Source of the DNA: Thermoanaerobaculia bacterium | Lineage (GTDB): Bacteria > Acidobacteriota > Thermoanaerobaculia > Multivoradales > J023 | Direction: 5' to 3' | DNA length: 64,000 bases | Assembly: GCA_030431255.1 (NCBI GenBank) | Contig: JAUIJL010000020.1 | Span: forward strand, 62,001-126,000 | Shown here: piece after piece, positions 15,543 through 24,306 of the stretch | Numbering within the stretch: the first letter of the stretch is position 1 | Layout: each line of letters begins with the position of its first letter | The notes under the pieces: model-generated | What the model was told of the DNA's origin: nothing | The model's input: the letters and a program-made list of their open reading frames with translations, nothing else | Database searches by the model: none | Made by a program: the position numbers and the translations under genes

Positions 15543-17405
15543 ATGAGCCATGTTGAGGTCTCAATTCCCGACATCGGGGACGACGGCGAGGTGGATGTCG
15601 TTGAAATCCTGGTGCGGGCCGGCGCCACCGTGGAGGTGGACGACCCGCTGATCACACTGGAAAGCGATAAAGCCTCCATGGAGGTGCCGTCTCCCGTAGC
15701 CGGCACCGTGACGTCCATTTCGGTCGCCATCGGAGACAAAATCAAGCAGGGCGCGGTGTTCGCGGTGGTCGATTCCCCCCAAGAGACCCCAGCCGCCAAT
15801 GACGAGAATGAGGGGCCCGGTGTCGAAGAGCAGGAGAGCTCACAGGAAAGCCCCGCCCCTGCCGCTGCCCCTTCGTCGGCCTCTCCGCCGACGGACGAGC
15901 CGACTCCGGTATCCCAAGCCCAAGACGATTCCGAGCAAGCCTTCCAGCAGGCCTCGGCCGACGCCGATTTCGTCTGTGACTTGGCGGTCCTGGGCTCCGG
16001 ACCCGGAGGTTATACCGCGGCGTTCCGCGCCGCAGACCTGGGCCAATCCGTGGTGTTGATCGAGCGCTACGCCACCCTCGGCGGCGTCTGCCTGAACGTC
16101 GGCTGTATTCCGTCGAAGGCCCTCCTTCATATGGCCAAAGTGCTCGACGAAACCCGAGCCTTCGCCGACCACGGTGTGACCTTCGGCGAGCCGACCATCG
16201 ATCTCGACAAGCTGCGTAGCTGGAAGGAAAGCGTGGTGGCTCGGCTGACCGGTGGGCTGGCCTCCATGTCGAAACAGCGCAAGGTGCAAGTCGTCACTGG
16301 AACTGGTGAGCTGATCGATGCGCACCGCATACGGGTCGAAACTGCTGACGGGTCCAAGGTGGTCGCTTTCCGGAATGCCGTGCTCGCCGCCGGATCCCGA
16401 TCCGTTCGCATCCCCGGCTGGCCCTATGACGACGATCGTTTGATGGACTCCACCAGCGCCCTCGAAATCGCCGATGTGCCGAAGCGTTTGTTGGTCGTCG
16501 GTGGCGGCATTATCGGTCTTGAAATGGCCACGGTATACCAAGCGCTCGGCTCGAAGATCACTATCGTGGAGCTCTTGCCCGGCATCATGCCCGGTGCCGA
16601 CCGTGATTTGGTCCGTCCGCTGGAAAAACGGCTCAAGGAAAGATACGAGCGCATCTTGACCCGTACCAAGGTCACCTCCGTCAAGAGCCTGAAAAAAGGC
16701 CTCAAGGTGACCTTCGAAGGAGAAGGTCTGGGCGACGCTCCAGCCCAAGACACCTTCGATCGCGTCTTGCTCAGCGTCGGCCGGGCCCCCAACGGCAAAA
16801 CCATCGGCGCGGAGAACGCCGGAGTCCAAGTCGACGATAGGGGATTCGTAGGGGTCGACAAGCAGATGCGGACCAACGTGCCCAACATCTTTGCCATCGG
16901 TGATTTGGTCGGCCAACCCATGCTGGCCCACAAAGCCGTCCACGAGGGCAAGGTCGCCGCGGAAGCCGCGGCCGGCGAGACATCCTACTTCGACGCCCGG
17001 GTCATCCCGTCGGTGGCCTATACCGACCCCGAGGTCGCCTGGGTCGGCATCACCGAGACTCAAGCCAAGGAAGAAGGCATCCCCTACGAAAAAGGAGCTT
17101 TTCCTTGGGCCGCGTCGGGCCGGGCCTTGGCCTCGGGGCGAAGCGAGGGATCCACCAAGCTGCTCTTCGATCCCACCCACCATCGAGTCATCGGCGGCGG
17201 CATCGTCGGTCCCCACGCGGGGGACCTGATCGCGGAAGTCGCTCTAGCGATCGAGATGGGTTGCGACGCCGCGGATATCGGGCTGACCATCCACCCCCAT
17301 CCCACCCTCTCGGAAACCGTCGCCATGTCGGCCGAAGCCTTTGAGGGCACCATCACCGATCTCTACCTGCCCAAGAAGAAGAATAAGAAGAGCCGGCCGG
17401 ACTAG
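15543..17405 (+). CDS. lpd: dihydrolipoamide dehydrogenase (PDH E3) with N-terminal lipoyl domain
   Basis: The product is 620 residues, about 140 longer than common E3 proteins because of an N-terminal lipoyl domain (residues 1-80, K43 in ESDKASME) and a Pro/Ala/Glu-rich linker. The flavoprotein part has the FAD motif GSGPGGYTAAFRA, the redox disulfide C183/C188 in GGVCLNVGCIPSK, the NAD motif GGGIIGLEMA, and the C-terminal active-site base HPHPTLSE. It reoxidises dihydrolipoamide with NAD+. Lipoyl-bearing E3 proteins are known from Neisseria and Alcaligenes-type complexes. The AGAGGA ribosome site is eight bases before the ATG. It is the last gene of the aceE-aceF-lpd operon and converges on a kinase gene five bases away. 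Confidence 0.95.
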   Translation: MSHVEVSIPDIGDDGEVDVVEILVRAGATVEVDDPLITLESDKASMEVPSPVAGTVTSISVAIGDKIKQGAVFAVVDSPQETPAANDENEGPGVEEQESSQESPAPAAAPSSASPPTDEPTPVSQAQDDSEQAFQQASADADFVCDLAVLGSGPGGYTAAFRAADLGQSVVLIERYATLGGVCLNVGCIPSKALLHMAKVLDETRAFADHGVTFGEPTIDLDKLRSWKESVVARLTGGLASMSKQRKVQVVTGTGELIDAHRIRVETADGSKVVAFRNAVLAAGSRSVRIPGWPYDDDRLMDSTSALEIADVPKRLLVVGGGIIGLEMATVYQALGSKITIVELLPGIMPGADRDLVRPLEKRLKERYERILTRTKVTSVKSLKKGLKVTFEGEGLGDAPAQDTFDRVLLSVGRAPNGKTIGAENAGVQVDDRGFVGVDKQMRTNVPNIFAIGDLVGQPMLAHKAVHEGKVAAEAAAGETSYFDARVIPSVAYTDPEVAWVGITETQAKEEGIPYEKGAFPWAASGRALASGRSEGSTKLLFDPTHHRVIGGGIVGPHAGDLIAEVALAIEMGCDAADIGLTIHPHPTLSETVAMSAEAFEGTITDLYLPKKKNKKSRPD

Positions 17406-17410
17406 GTGGG

Positions 17411-18754
17411 CTAAGAGACGTCGACTCCGTCGAGCCCCTGGACCGCTTCGCGGCAGCTTTCGATCAGCCTTTCCACCTCGGATTCTCGCCGGGGATCGTA
17501 GACGAAGGTCAAAGTCCGGGTGCTCAGGCCGACACTCGACGCATCCCCGCTGAGCAGCTGGTGAATTTCGTCACACGACGCGAATCTCTCTTTCGGATCC
17601 TTGGCGGTGGCCCGCCGAACGACCTCTTCCAGATCCGTGGGCAGCCCCACCCGGCTGACACTGAGGGGCGGTACCGGTTGCTCACGATGCGCTTGAAGCA
17701 CCCGGTGAATGGGGCCCGTAAAGGGTTGCTTACCGGTGACCAGCTCGTAGGCCATGATGCCCAATGAATAGATGTCCGTTCGGGCATCGATTTGCGCGCC
17801 ATCGATTTGCTCAGGCGCCATATAGGCCGGCGTGCCCGAGAACGGCTGCTCGACCTGATCCGCGGGGCTCCCGTGGAGGTCCAGGGCGAGGCCGAAGTCC
17901 GTGAGCTTCACCAAGCCGTCTCGACTGATCATGATGTTGGACGGTTTGACGTCTCGATGCACGATGCCCTGACGATGGGCCGCGGCCAAGGCCGAGGCCA
18001 CTTGCCGCAGAATGTCCCGTGCGACGTCCGCCTCGAGGGGACCCTGGGATTCGATCCACTCATCGAGCGGGATACCGTGCAAACGCTCCATGACGATGAA
18101 GAGGGTCGCATAGGCCTGCTCGGTATCGAAAACCTCTACGATGTGCGGATGCCTAAGCCGGCTGATGATCTTCGCCTCGTTGCGAAAATGCTCGCGAAAA
18201 TTAGTGCGGCAGACCAGCTCGTGGGACAGCATTTTCACCGCCACGGTGCGCTCGAGGTCGGGGTGGATCCCCTCATAAACGATCGACATGCTGCCCCGGC
18301 CGAGCTCGCCGGTCAGCTTGTATTTGCCGATCTGGCGGATGTGCCCGGAACGCAAAAGGCGCTCTCCCAAAATCGCCGTCAGCAGCTGCGCAACCTCCGG
18401 ATGCTCGGCGATCAGCTCCTCCACCACATCCCGATAGAGCTTGATACACCGGCAATTTGATGCTGCAAAGACATCAGCAGTCCGAGATTCGCCGGTCAGC
18501 AGGGCCATTTCCCCGAACATTTGCCGCGGCCCGAGCCGCACCACCAGCTTCTCGCGCCCGTCCGGCTGATAGATCGGAATCTCAACCCGCCCTGAGATCA
18601 AAACGTACATGCAATCGCCGGGATCGCCCTTCTTTAGGATGTGGCTGCCTTTTTCGAAGCTGACCTCCACCACATGGCCGACCAATCGCTGAGCCGCCTC
18701 ACGCCCGAGCGAGTCGAAACCTTCGATGTCCGTCAGAAAACCGGCTACGTCCAT
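17411..18754 (-). CDS. cyclic-nucleotide-binding Ser/Thr protein kinase
   Basis: The product is 447 residues. The N-terminal cNMP-binding domain (about 15-125) contains a phosphate-binding-cassette-like FGEMALLTGESRTADV (80-95). The Hanks-type kinase domain (about 144-400) has the glycine loop GRGSMS, lysine K174 (VAVKM), HRDVKPSN at 266-273, DFG at 286-288 and APE at 313-315, so it appears active. The tail is about 50 residues with no recognised domain. No transmembrane segment is seen, so it is probably cytosolic. The ATG at 18754 has AAGG seven bases upstream. Direct fusion of a CRP-type sensor to a kinase suggests that cAMP or a related nucleotide controls phosphorylation (inference). Confidence 0.88.
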   Translation of the reverse strand: MDVAGFLTDIEGFDSLGREAAQRLVGHVVEVSFEKGSHILKKGDPGDCMYVLISGRVEIPIYQPDGREKLVVRLGPRQMFGEMALLTGESRTADVFAASNCRCIKLYRDVVEELIAEHPEVAQLLTAILGERLLRSGHIRQIGKYKLTGELGRGSMSIVYEGIHPDLERTVAVKMLSHELVCRTNFREHFRNEAKIISRLRHPHIVEVFDTEQAYATLFIVMERLHGIPLDEWIESQGPLEADVARDILRQVASALAAAHRQGIVHRDVKPSNIMISRDGLVKLTDFGLALDLHGSPADQVEQPFSGTPAYMAPEQIDGAQIDARTDIYSLGIMAYELVTGKQPFTGPIHRVLQAHREQPVPPLSVSRVGLPTDLEEVVRRATAKDPKERFASCDEIHQLLSGDASSVGLSTRTLTFVYDPRRESEVERLIESCREAVQGLDGVDVS

Positions 18755-18979
18755 AAGAGACCTTGTGCAAGAGAATCTGCAGCCGAGGCGCGGCAAAGCC
18801 CGCTTCGGCCCTGGAATCAAGGCTCAGCCGAGCCGAAGCCTTCCAGCTTTGGGCCTCCAGTCTGAGCTCCATCATTGATAGGAGATTCTGCTGCATCCCG
18901 AGCAGGCATTCAAGCCATAGATATAGATGCGGCGCGAAGCCCGGGCTACAGCTCGGAAGCTACCCAAAGGTGCCTGCTT

Positions 18980-19011
18980 GGGTTCTATGAATCGTAGGTT
19001 CTATGAATCGT
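18980..19011. repeat. 16-bp tandem duplication
   Basis: GGTTCTATGAATCGTA occurs twice back to back, without change, in a non-coding stretch. It looks like a recent slippage duplication. Confidence 0.85.
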
Positions 19012-19042
19012 AGAGGAGGAGATAGGGCCGGAATGGAGCCAT

Positions 19043-19056
19043 CCGTCTTCAGACGG
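19043..19056. repeat. REP-like short palindrome
   Basis: CCGTCT-TC-AGACGG forms a small inverted repeat in an intergenic region. Its TCTTCAGA core resembles the one at 25479-25494, which suggests a dispersed extragenic palindrome family. Only two copies are visible here. Confidence 0.45.
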
Positions 19057-19107
19057 AGCTGTGCAGACCAAACGGCGCCTGTGTGGCTACCAGACGGTGC
19101 CTTCCGG

Positions 19108-19869
19108 CTACCAGACGAATCGGAAGGAGAGGGAGAGCAGGTCGCCGAATTTCTCGGTGTCGGGCTCGTAAGTCAGGTTCAGGAATCGAATCTGATCGTC
19201 GAACTTCAACATGTAGATGGGCCGAGCTTCCTCGAAATCGTAGCGAACCCGCAGACTCAGGTGATCGAGCACCCCGAGGTCCGAGTACGGCATCCGAAAT
19301 TTGACGCCGAGATAATTCGAAGAGAATCGAGGGGAGATCCGCAAACGGAACGAAGAGCCGGATTGTCGCTTATTGCCACTGCTTGGGCGCTTGCTGTCCA
19401 ACCATTCGTCGATCCCGAGCACTTGCTCCAGATGCTCGCGCTGCAACTTCGCGTAGGCGGAGAGCACCGTGTCGGCCATCTCGTCCATGGCATAGGGATT
19501 TTGCCAGAGATCGTGGCCATAGGCCGGGGAGTAGAGGTTGTAGCGGAAAAGAGTCCGATCAAGCTCTCGGCATCGGCTGGCACCGAGAATTTTTTCGTAG
19601 GGTTTCCAGCTGGTCTCCCCTTCTTCGAGCGCCTGTTCCAGAATCGTTTGGCGGAGCGCCAAGTGCTCTTCCTGCTCCGGCGTCATCACCTCGCCTTTGC
19701 GCGGCTCTTCGGTGGCAATGACCGCTAGGGTCGAAGCTGAAAGGGGATCGAGACCTTCCGCCGAGCAGGGGATCGAGCTGAAGAAAGCTCCTACCGTCAA
19801 GCCGGCCAACGCATAGAGGACGAGCGAAATAGCCGAAGAGCGGCGCGTTTGCGTCACCGTTGGCTTCAT
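19108..19869 (-). CDS. exported protein of unknown function, possible outer-membrane association
   Basis: The product is 253 residues. A signal peptide is likely (RRSSAISLVLYALAGLTVGAFF, cleavage near PCSAEG). The middle is helical and charged (EEHLALRQTILEQALEEGE). The last 90 residues alternate polar and hydrophobic positions in beta-strand style (FRLRISPRFSSNYLGVKFRM, later LSLRVRYDFEEARPIYMLKF) and the protein ends in LSLSFRFVW. An aromatic C-terminal residue with that alternation is the usual signal for outer-membrane insertion, though the beta part is short for a full barrel. No family is recognised. The ATG has AAAGGAGGT seven bases upstream, an excellent ribosome site, and a promoter-like pair of boxes lies about 100 bases further up. 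Confidence 0.7.
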   Translation of the reverse strand: MKPTVTQTRRSSAISLVLYALAGLTVGAFFSSIPCSAEGLDPLSASTLAVIATEEPRKGEVMTPEQEEHLALRQTILEQALEEGETSWKPYEKILGASRCRELDRTLFRYNLYSPAYGHDLWQNPYAMDEMADTVLSAYAKLQREHLEQVLGIDEWLDSKRPSSGNKRQSGSSFRLRISPRFSSNYLGVKFRMPYSDLGVLDHLSLRVRYDFEEARPIYMLKFDDQIRFLNLTYEPDTEKFGDLLSLSFRFVW

Positions 19870-19966
19870 CGCTGACCTCCTTTCGTGACCGGTGATCAGA
19901 TAGCGGGTCGGCAGACTTTGATGATGTCTGCAGGGACACCCGAGGCTTCGTCTCTTAGCTCATGGG

Positions 19967-19995
19967 ATAGTAACATCTCACCGATTTCGAGACAA
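19967..19995 (-). promoter_or_regulatory. promoter-like boxes for the exported protein gene
   Basis: On the minus strand TTGTCT (19995-19990) is followed after 17 bases by TACTAT (19972-19967). Both match the sigma-70 boxes at four of six positions with ideal spacing. The pair faces the gene starting at 19869 and lies back to back with the fadE-facing pair. Confidence 0.4.
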
Positions 19996-20012
19996 GGCCT
20001 CTTATTCTAAAT

Positions 20013-20040
20013 TTGCTATTAATTTTCCGCACAATATCTT
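20013..20040 (+). promoter_or_regulatory. promoter-like boxes for fadE
   Basis: TTGCTA (20013-20018) is followed after 16 bases by TATCTT (20035-20040), in an AT-rich island upstream of the acyl-CoA dehydrogenase gene. The leader would be about 120 bases. Its position back to back with the promoter-like boxes at 19967-19995 supports it weakly. Confidence 0.35.
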
Positions 20041-20168
20041 CTTTTTTCCACATCTTCTTTCGCGCATCCCGCCACTCACCGAAGGGCCCACCTGCTCACG
20101 GAATCCGACCTACCGGTAAGTCGACGACTGCCCGCGGGATATACTCTCCACCTTCTTTGGAGGCCGCC

Positions 20169-22442
20169 ATGTTCAAAATCTTGCTCAATACCCTCAGTCG
20201 AGCCGGAATGGCTCCGGACATGTCATCGACGGAACGCACCGCTTTGCAAGCGGGAGATGTCTGGCTCGATGGCGAGCTCTTCTCGGGACGCCCGGACTTT
20301 CGATCGATGCTCAAGGAAGTCTATCCAGAGCTTTCCGAACGGGAACGGGACTTTCTCGAGGGACCGGTGGAAGAAGTCTGCCATGCCATGGACACCGAGC
20401 ACACGGACCGCACCAAAGAGATTCCAGCGGCGGTTTGGGCCCTGTTGAAAAAGCACCGCTTCTTTGGTTTGGGCATTCCCGAAGCCTATGGCGGCCACGG
20501 CTTCTCCGCCCTGGCGCAATCCACCATCTTCGGCAAGCTCGGCAGTCGATCGATGCCCCTGTCTTCGGTGGTTTTGATCCCAAATTCCGTGGGCCCGGGT
20601 GAGCTTTTGGTAGAGGTCGGCACCGAGGAGCAGAAGAGCTATTACCTTCCCCGGCTGGCGTCTGGACAAGAGATTCCCTGCTTTGCCCTGACGGAGCCGG
20701 AGGCCGGCTCCGACGCCGGCTCATTGACCTCCCGCGGGGTGCTCTTCCAGGCCCCCGGGTCGGACGGTCGTCCCGGAGAGCTGTCGATTCGCCTCGACTG
20801 GGACAAGCGATACATCACCCTGGCACCGATCGCGACCCTGCTCGGCTTGGCCTTTCGACTCTACGACCCGGAGGGTTTGTTGGGCAGAGAGCAAGATCTC
20901 GGCATTACCTGCGCTCTGGTGCCCACCCGATTGCCGGGCGTGGAGATCGGCTCTCGACACGATCCCCTCGGCGTTCCTTTTCCCAACGGACCGACCCGCG
21001 GGTTTGGTGTGGAGATTCCCGCCGCCAACATCATCGGCGGGGTGGCCAAGGCCGGTCACGGCTGGCAGATGCTGATGGAGGCTCTATCCGGCGGCCGGGC
21101 GGTATCGCTCCCGGGCCAAGCGACCGTGGGCGCCAAATATGTGGCGCGCGTGGCCGGCGCCTACTCCATGGTGCGCCAACAATTCGGATTGTCCGTCGGG
21201 CGCTTCGAAGGAGTGGAAGAGGCCCTGGCACGGGTTGCCGGACGGGCCTATCTCCTAGAGGCGGCCCGGGTCTTCACCTGTGGCGCTCTCGACGCCGGCA
21301 AGCGACCCGCCGTGGTGTCGGCGATGATGAAATACAACTCCACGGAGCTGTCTCGCCAGAGCGCTTTGGACGGCATGGACATCATGGGCGGCGCCGCCAT
21401 CTGTCTCGGCCCCAGAAATTTGATGGCTCGAGCGTGGCAAGCTTCTCCCATCGGCATCACGGTCGAAGGCGCCAACATTCTGACCCGAACCCTCATCGTC
21501 TTCGGACAAGGCGCGATCCGCTGCCATCCTTTTGCCCATCGCCTGCTGGAGTCCATTCGCCGTCGGGACCTGCCGGAGTTCCGTCGAGCCTTGGTCGGTC
21601 ACCAACTTCATGTCGTCGCCAACTTTTTCCGCGGCCTGCTGCTCGGTCTCTCCCGTGGCCACTTGCGACCCGCTCCGGTAGGGGGCGCCGCGGCTCCCTA
21701 CTTTCGGCGCTTGGCTTGGGCTTCCGCCCGCTTCGCGTTCTATTCGGATCTCGCCATGATGACTCTGGGCTCCGGGCTGAAGAAACGCGGCCGCCTCACC
21801 GGACGGCTGGCGGATATGCTGTCCTGGATGTACCTGGTCTTTGCCTGCTTGCGTCGATTCGAAGCCGAGGGGCGTCAAAAAGAGGACGAAGCCCTCATGC
21901 AGTGGGCTTGCGAAGAAGGGCTGTTTAGAATTCAAGAGTCCTTCGAGGGTGTTTTGCAAAACCTGGACGTTCCCCTTCTCGGGCCGTGGCTGCGGGGTCC
22001 CGCGAGTTGGTGGGCAAGGCTGAATCCCATGGGCAAACCCCCGGCGGACCACATTGGATCCCGGGCCGCCCAATCCGTCCGCCGGCCCGGAGCTCAACGG
22101 GATCGCCTGACCCCACACCTCCACATCGAGCCGGGCTCACCGTGGGCGGAGCTGGAAGAAGCGTTCGAGCTCTGCCATCTCAGCGAGCCGGCGGTGGCCA
22201 AAATCCGGTCGGCCATGCGGGCGGGAGCCCTGCCGAAAACCAGTGTCGAGGATGCCCTGGCCGAGGCCGTCGAACGCGATATCGTTAGCGCCGAGCAGGC
22301 CGGCCTGATCCGACGGTCGAACGAGGCCCGTGCCAAGGTGATTCAAGTCGATGAGATGTCGTTGGAAGCCTTGCGAGGTCACGCCCGGGTATCGGACGAC
22401 GGCTCGAGCACCGACGCCTCCCGCGAGGTAGCCGGCGGCTGA
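20169..22442 (+). CDS. fadE: acyl-CoA dehydrogenase, FadE type
   Basis: This 757-residue enzyme is in the size class of E. coli FadE (814) rather than the 380-residue common acyl-CoA dehydrogenases. It performs the first, FAD-dependent step of fatty acid beta-oxidation. The core has the flavin/substrate motif CFALTEPEAGSDAGS and VKAGHGWQMLMEALSGGR, and the long C-terminal extension has the FadE-type helical region. The N-terminus is a hydrophobic/basic helix suited to membrane association. The ATG at 20169 follows TTGGAGG by six bases. The electron acceptor gene is not nearby. The final 50 residues are acidic and not conserved-looking. Confidence 0.9.
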   Translation: MFKILLNTLSRAGMAPDMSSTERTALQAGDVWLDGELFSGRPDFRSMLKEVYPELSERERDFLEGPVEEVCHAMDTEHTDRTKEIPAAVWALLKKHRFFGLGIPEAYGGHGFSALAQSTIFGKLGSRSMPLSSVVLIPNSVGPGELLVEVGTEEQKSYYLPRLASGQEIPCFALTEPEAGSDAGSLTSRGVLFQAPGSDGRPGELSIRLDWDKRYITLAPIATLLGLAFRLYDPEGLLGREQDLGITCALVPTRLPGVEIGSRHDPLGVPFPNGPTRGFGVEIPAANIIGGVAKAGHGWQMLMEALSGGRAVSLPGQATVGAKYVARVAGAYSMVRQQFGLSVGRFEGVEEALARVAGRAYLLEAARVFTCGALDAGKRPAVVSAMMKYNSTELSRQSALDGMDIMGGAAICLGPRNLMARAWQASPIGITVEGANILTRTLIVFGQGAIRCHPFAHRLLESIRRRDLPEFRRALVGHQLHVVANFFRGLLLGLSRGHLRPAPVGGAAAPYFRRLAWASARFAFYSDLAMMTLGSGLKKRGRLTGRLADMLSWMYLVFACLRRFEAEGRQKEDEALMQWACEEGLFRIQESFEGVLQNLDVPLLGPWLRGPASWWARLNPMGKPPADHIGSRAAQSVRRPGAQRDRLTPHLHIEPGSPWAELEEAFELCHLSEPAVAKIRSAMRAGALPKTSVEDALAEAVERDIVSAEQAGLIRRSNEARAKVIQVDEMSLEALRGHARVSDDGSSTDASREVAGG

Positions 22443-22521
22443 CGACGGACCGTATTGAGGTGTCGAGCATCGATCGCTCGGCCCGGACGAGCCCGAGCAA
22501 CCCACACACAAGGTAGGATTC

Positions 22522-23181
22522 ATGTGCGGACGTTATACCCTGAGTGATCCAGGGACGTTGTTGGAAGACATGCACGTCGACGCCCAAGGCGGCGAGCTCG
22601 TGCCCCGATTCAATATCGCACCGACCCAAACAGTGCCCGCCATCCGACAAAGTGCCGAAGGCTCACGGGCCCTCTCGTTCCTGCGTTGGGGCCTGATTCC
22701 GTTTTGGGCCAAAGACGCCTCCATCGGCAGTCGCATGATCAACGCTCGGTCGGAAACCGCCGCCGAGAAGCCTTCCTTCAAACACGCCATCAAACGACGT
22801 CGATGCCTTTTGGTGACCGATGGTTTCTATGAATGGAAGAAGCTCTCGGACGGCAAGCAGCCGATTCACATCCATCGCCCGGATCGCAAAGCCTTTGTGT
22901 TTGCCGGTCTTTGGGAAAAGTGGGACCGAGGCGCCGAGCCCATCGAATCCTGCACCATTCTGACCACCCGAGCCAATGAGCAAGTCGCGGAGGTCCACGA
23001 TCGCATGCCGGTGATTCTCGACGGCGATGCGCGGGACTTCTGGCTCGACGCTTCGATTCAAGATCCTTCTGGGTTCGAGCCCCTTTTCGAGCCCTATGGC
23101 GGTGAGCTCGCGTTCACCGCCGTCTCCCGCATGGTCAACAATCCGCGCAACGATTCACCGCAGTGCGTAGAGCCCATCTGA
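22522..23181 (+). CDS. SRAP-family abasic site processing protein
   Basis: This 219-residue homologue of E. coli YedK and human HMCES carries all family hallmarks: Cys2 directly after the initiator Met (MCGRYTL), which links covalently to abasic sites in single-stranded DNA; FNIAPTQ; LRWGLIPFWAKD; NARSET; the GFYEWK glutamate; and HDRMPVIL with the catalytic histidine. Removal of Met1 is needed to expose the cysteine. It shields AP sites at replication forks. It starts 79 bases after fadE on the same strand with an AAGGTAGGA tract upstream; it has no functional tie to its neighbours that I can see. Confidence 0.94.
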   Translation: MCGRYTLSDPGTLLEDMHVDAQGGELVPRFNIAPTQTVPAIRQSAEGSRALSFLRWGLIPFWAKDASIGSRMINARSETAAEKPSFKHAIKRRRCLLVTDGFYEWKKLSDGKQPIHIHRPDRKAFVFAGLWEKWDRGAEPIESCTILTTRANEQVAEVHDRMPVILDGDARDFWLDASIQDPSGFEPLFEPYGGELAFTAVSRMVNNPRNDSPQCVEPI

Positions 23182-23358
23182 AGATCCATCGGAAATCCCG
23201 AACGGCGTCCCCGATCCGCGTGCAGATTCGACGTCGCGGTTGGGGCCGCCGTTTCTTTGCGGTACAGTGACTCATCCCCAATGAGCGAAGCCCGTTACCG
23301 CACCATCGACACCCACTAGAGATACCCAGGTATCCACAGCCGTGCTTCGAGGAACCCG

Positions 23359-24300
23359 ATGATCGCCCCTTCTCCTCCAACAGCTGAAGATCGCCGGATC
23401 GACGTCTACCGACGCGGCCGACAATTCCTTTGCATAGCGAGGTCCGCCGCCGTGGGCAGCCTCGGCCTGCTCTTTGAAGGCGAGATCAATGACGAGGAGG
23501 ACCGCGAGCAGCTGGGACGCTCGGCGCTCAGCTGGCTCGAAGAGGCTCGACGGCTCGAGCCACCAGGCAGTAGTTTTCAATATCCTGAGGACCTTCTTCC
23601 CGAAGGCTGGGACGTCATCCGCTGGCACGCTTTCATGAGCGAAGCCAGCCTCTGTGCGGTGGAGCCGATCTCAGCTGAGCAGCTGGTGCTCCGGCCCTTC
23701 AAAAACTTGCACGCCGTCGGCGAAGAGTTCTCTCACGAGGGAGGACACGCCTTGGACAGCCCCTTGGCGGCCAAAACCTTGGCCGCCGCCCTGCGCGCCG
23801 CCCTGGATGTTGCCGAGAGCATCTCCAGGATCAAAAAGGCCGACCGGGCCGCGTACCTCGGGGAGCCCCAGCTCAGCCCGCTGGTGACCGAAAAGCTGGT
23901 CGTCCTCAAGGCTCGCCTTTTCGAGCGGCCGGCAAGGACCGAGGTCATCGAGATCAGCGAGGGTTTCTTCCTCCTGCCACCGCCCCTCCGCCAGCTGATT
24001 TTCGATGTGGTCTGGCGACGGGGAGTGCACGTCAAAGACGGCCTTGGACGCCAATGGGAGGTCCGTTGGTTACCCCTGACCGCGGACCCGGCGTTCCGCG
24101 CCTATCCCCTTTTCAGCCTCTTCCGTAGCGAGGACACGGAGCTCTTGATCCGCCTCGACTCCAAACGTCCGGCGGATCCCGAGGTGTATCGGTTGAATGC
24201 ATCGAGAAGGGATGAGCTCGCCGCGGTGCTCGGCGAGCCCGAGACCCCGGGCCCAGGACCGGCCCTCTCCAAGGTGTTGGCCACCCTGGAGCCGGCCTAG
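23359..24300 (+). CDS. protein of unknown function
   Basis: This 313-residue protein has no family I recognise. It has no signal peptide or membrane segment, and is mixed alpha/beta with an acidic N-terminal half (EGEINDEEDREQLGRSALSW) and a hydrophobic segment FFLLPPPLRQLIFDVVW near residue 205. Codon use and composition match its neighbours, so it is probably a real gene. GAGGA lies six bases before the ATG, and a possible promoter (TTGGGG at 23240, TACAGT at 23263, 17 bases apart) lies upstream. It ends six bases before the convergent rsgA stop. Confidence 0.6.
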   Translation: MIAPSPPTAEDRRIDVYRRGRQFLCIARSAAVGSLGLLFEGEINDEEDREQLGRSALSWLEEARRLEPPGSSFQYPEDLLPEGWDVIRWHAFMSEASLCAVEPISAEQLVLRPFKNLHAVGEEFSHEGGHALDSPLAAKTLAAALRAALDVAESISRIKKADRAAYLGEPQLSPLVTEKLVVLKARLFERPARTEVIEISEGFFLLPPPLRQLIFDVVWRRGVHVKDGLGRQWEVRWLPLTADPAFRAYPLFSLFRSEDTELLIRLDSKRPADPEVYRLNASRRDELAAVLGEPETPGPGPALSKVLATLEPA

Positions 24301-24306
24301 CCGCGG

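Larger units (their letters stand above)
18755..19107. other. 353-base stretch without a gene
   Basis: The stretch lies between two minus-strand genes. It contains a 16-bp direct duplication (18980-19011), a 14-bp palindrome (19043-19056), and near its right end a 12-bp direct repeat GGCTACCAGACG (19085-19096 and 19107-19118) whose second copy overlaps the last codons of the neighbouring gene. Short open frames here lack family-like sequence and ribosome sites. A promoter for the kinase gene must lie here but none stands out. Confidence 0.6.

Noticed and set aside
15840-17216. 458-codon open frame on the minus strand opposite lpd
   Set aside because: It is antisense to the E3 gene, which has complete FAD, NAD and disulfide motifs. 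No independent coding evidence.
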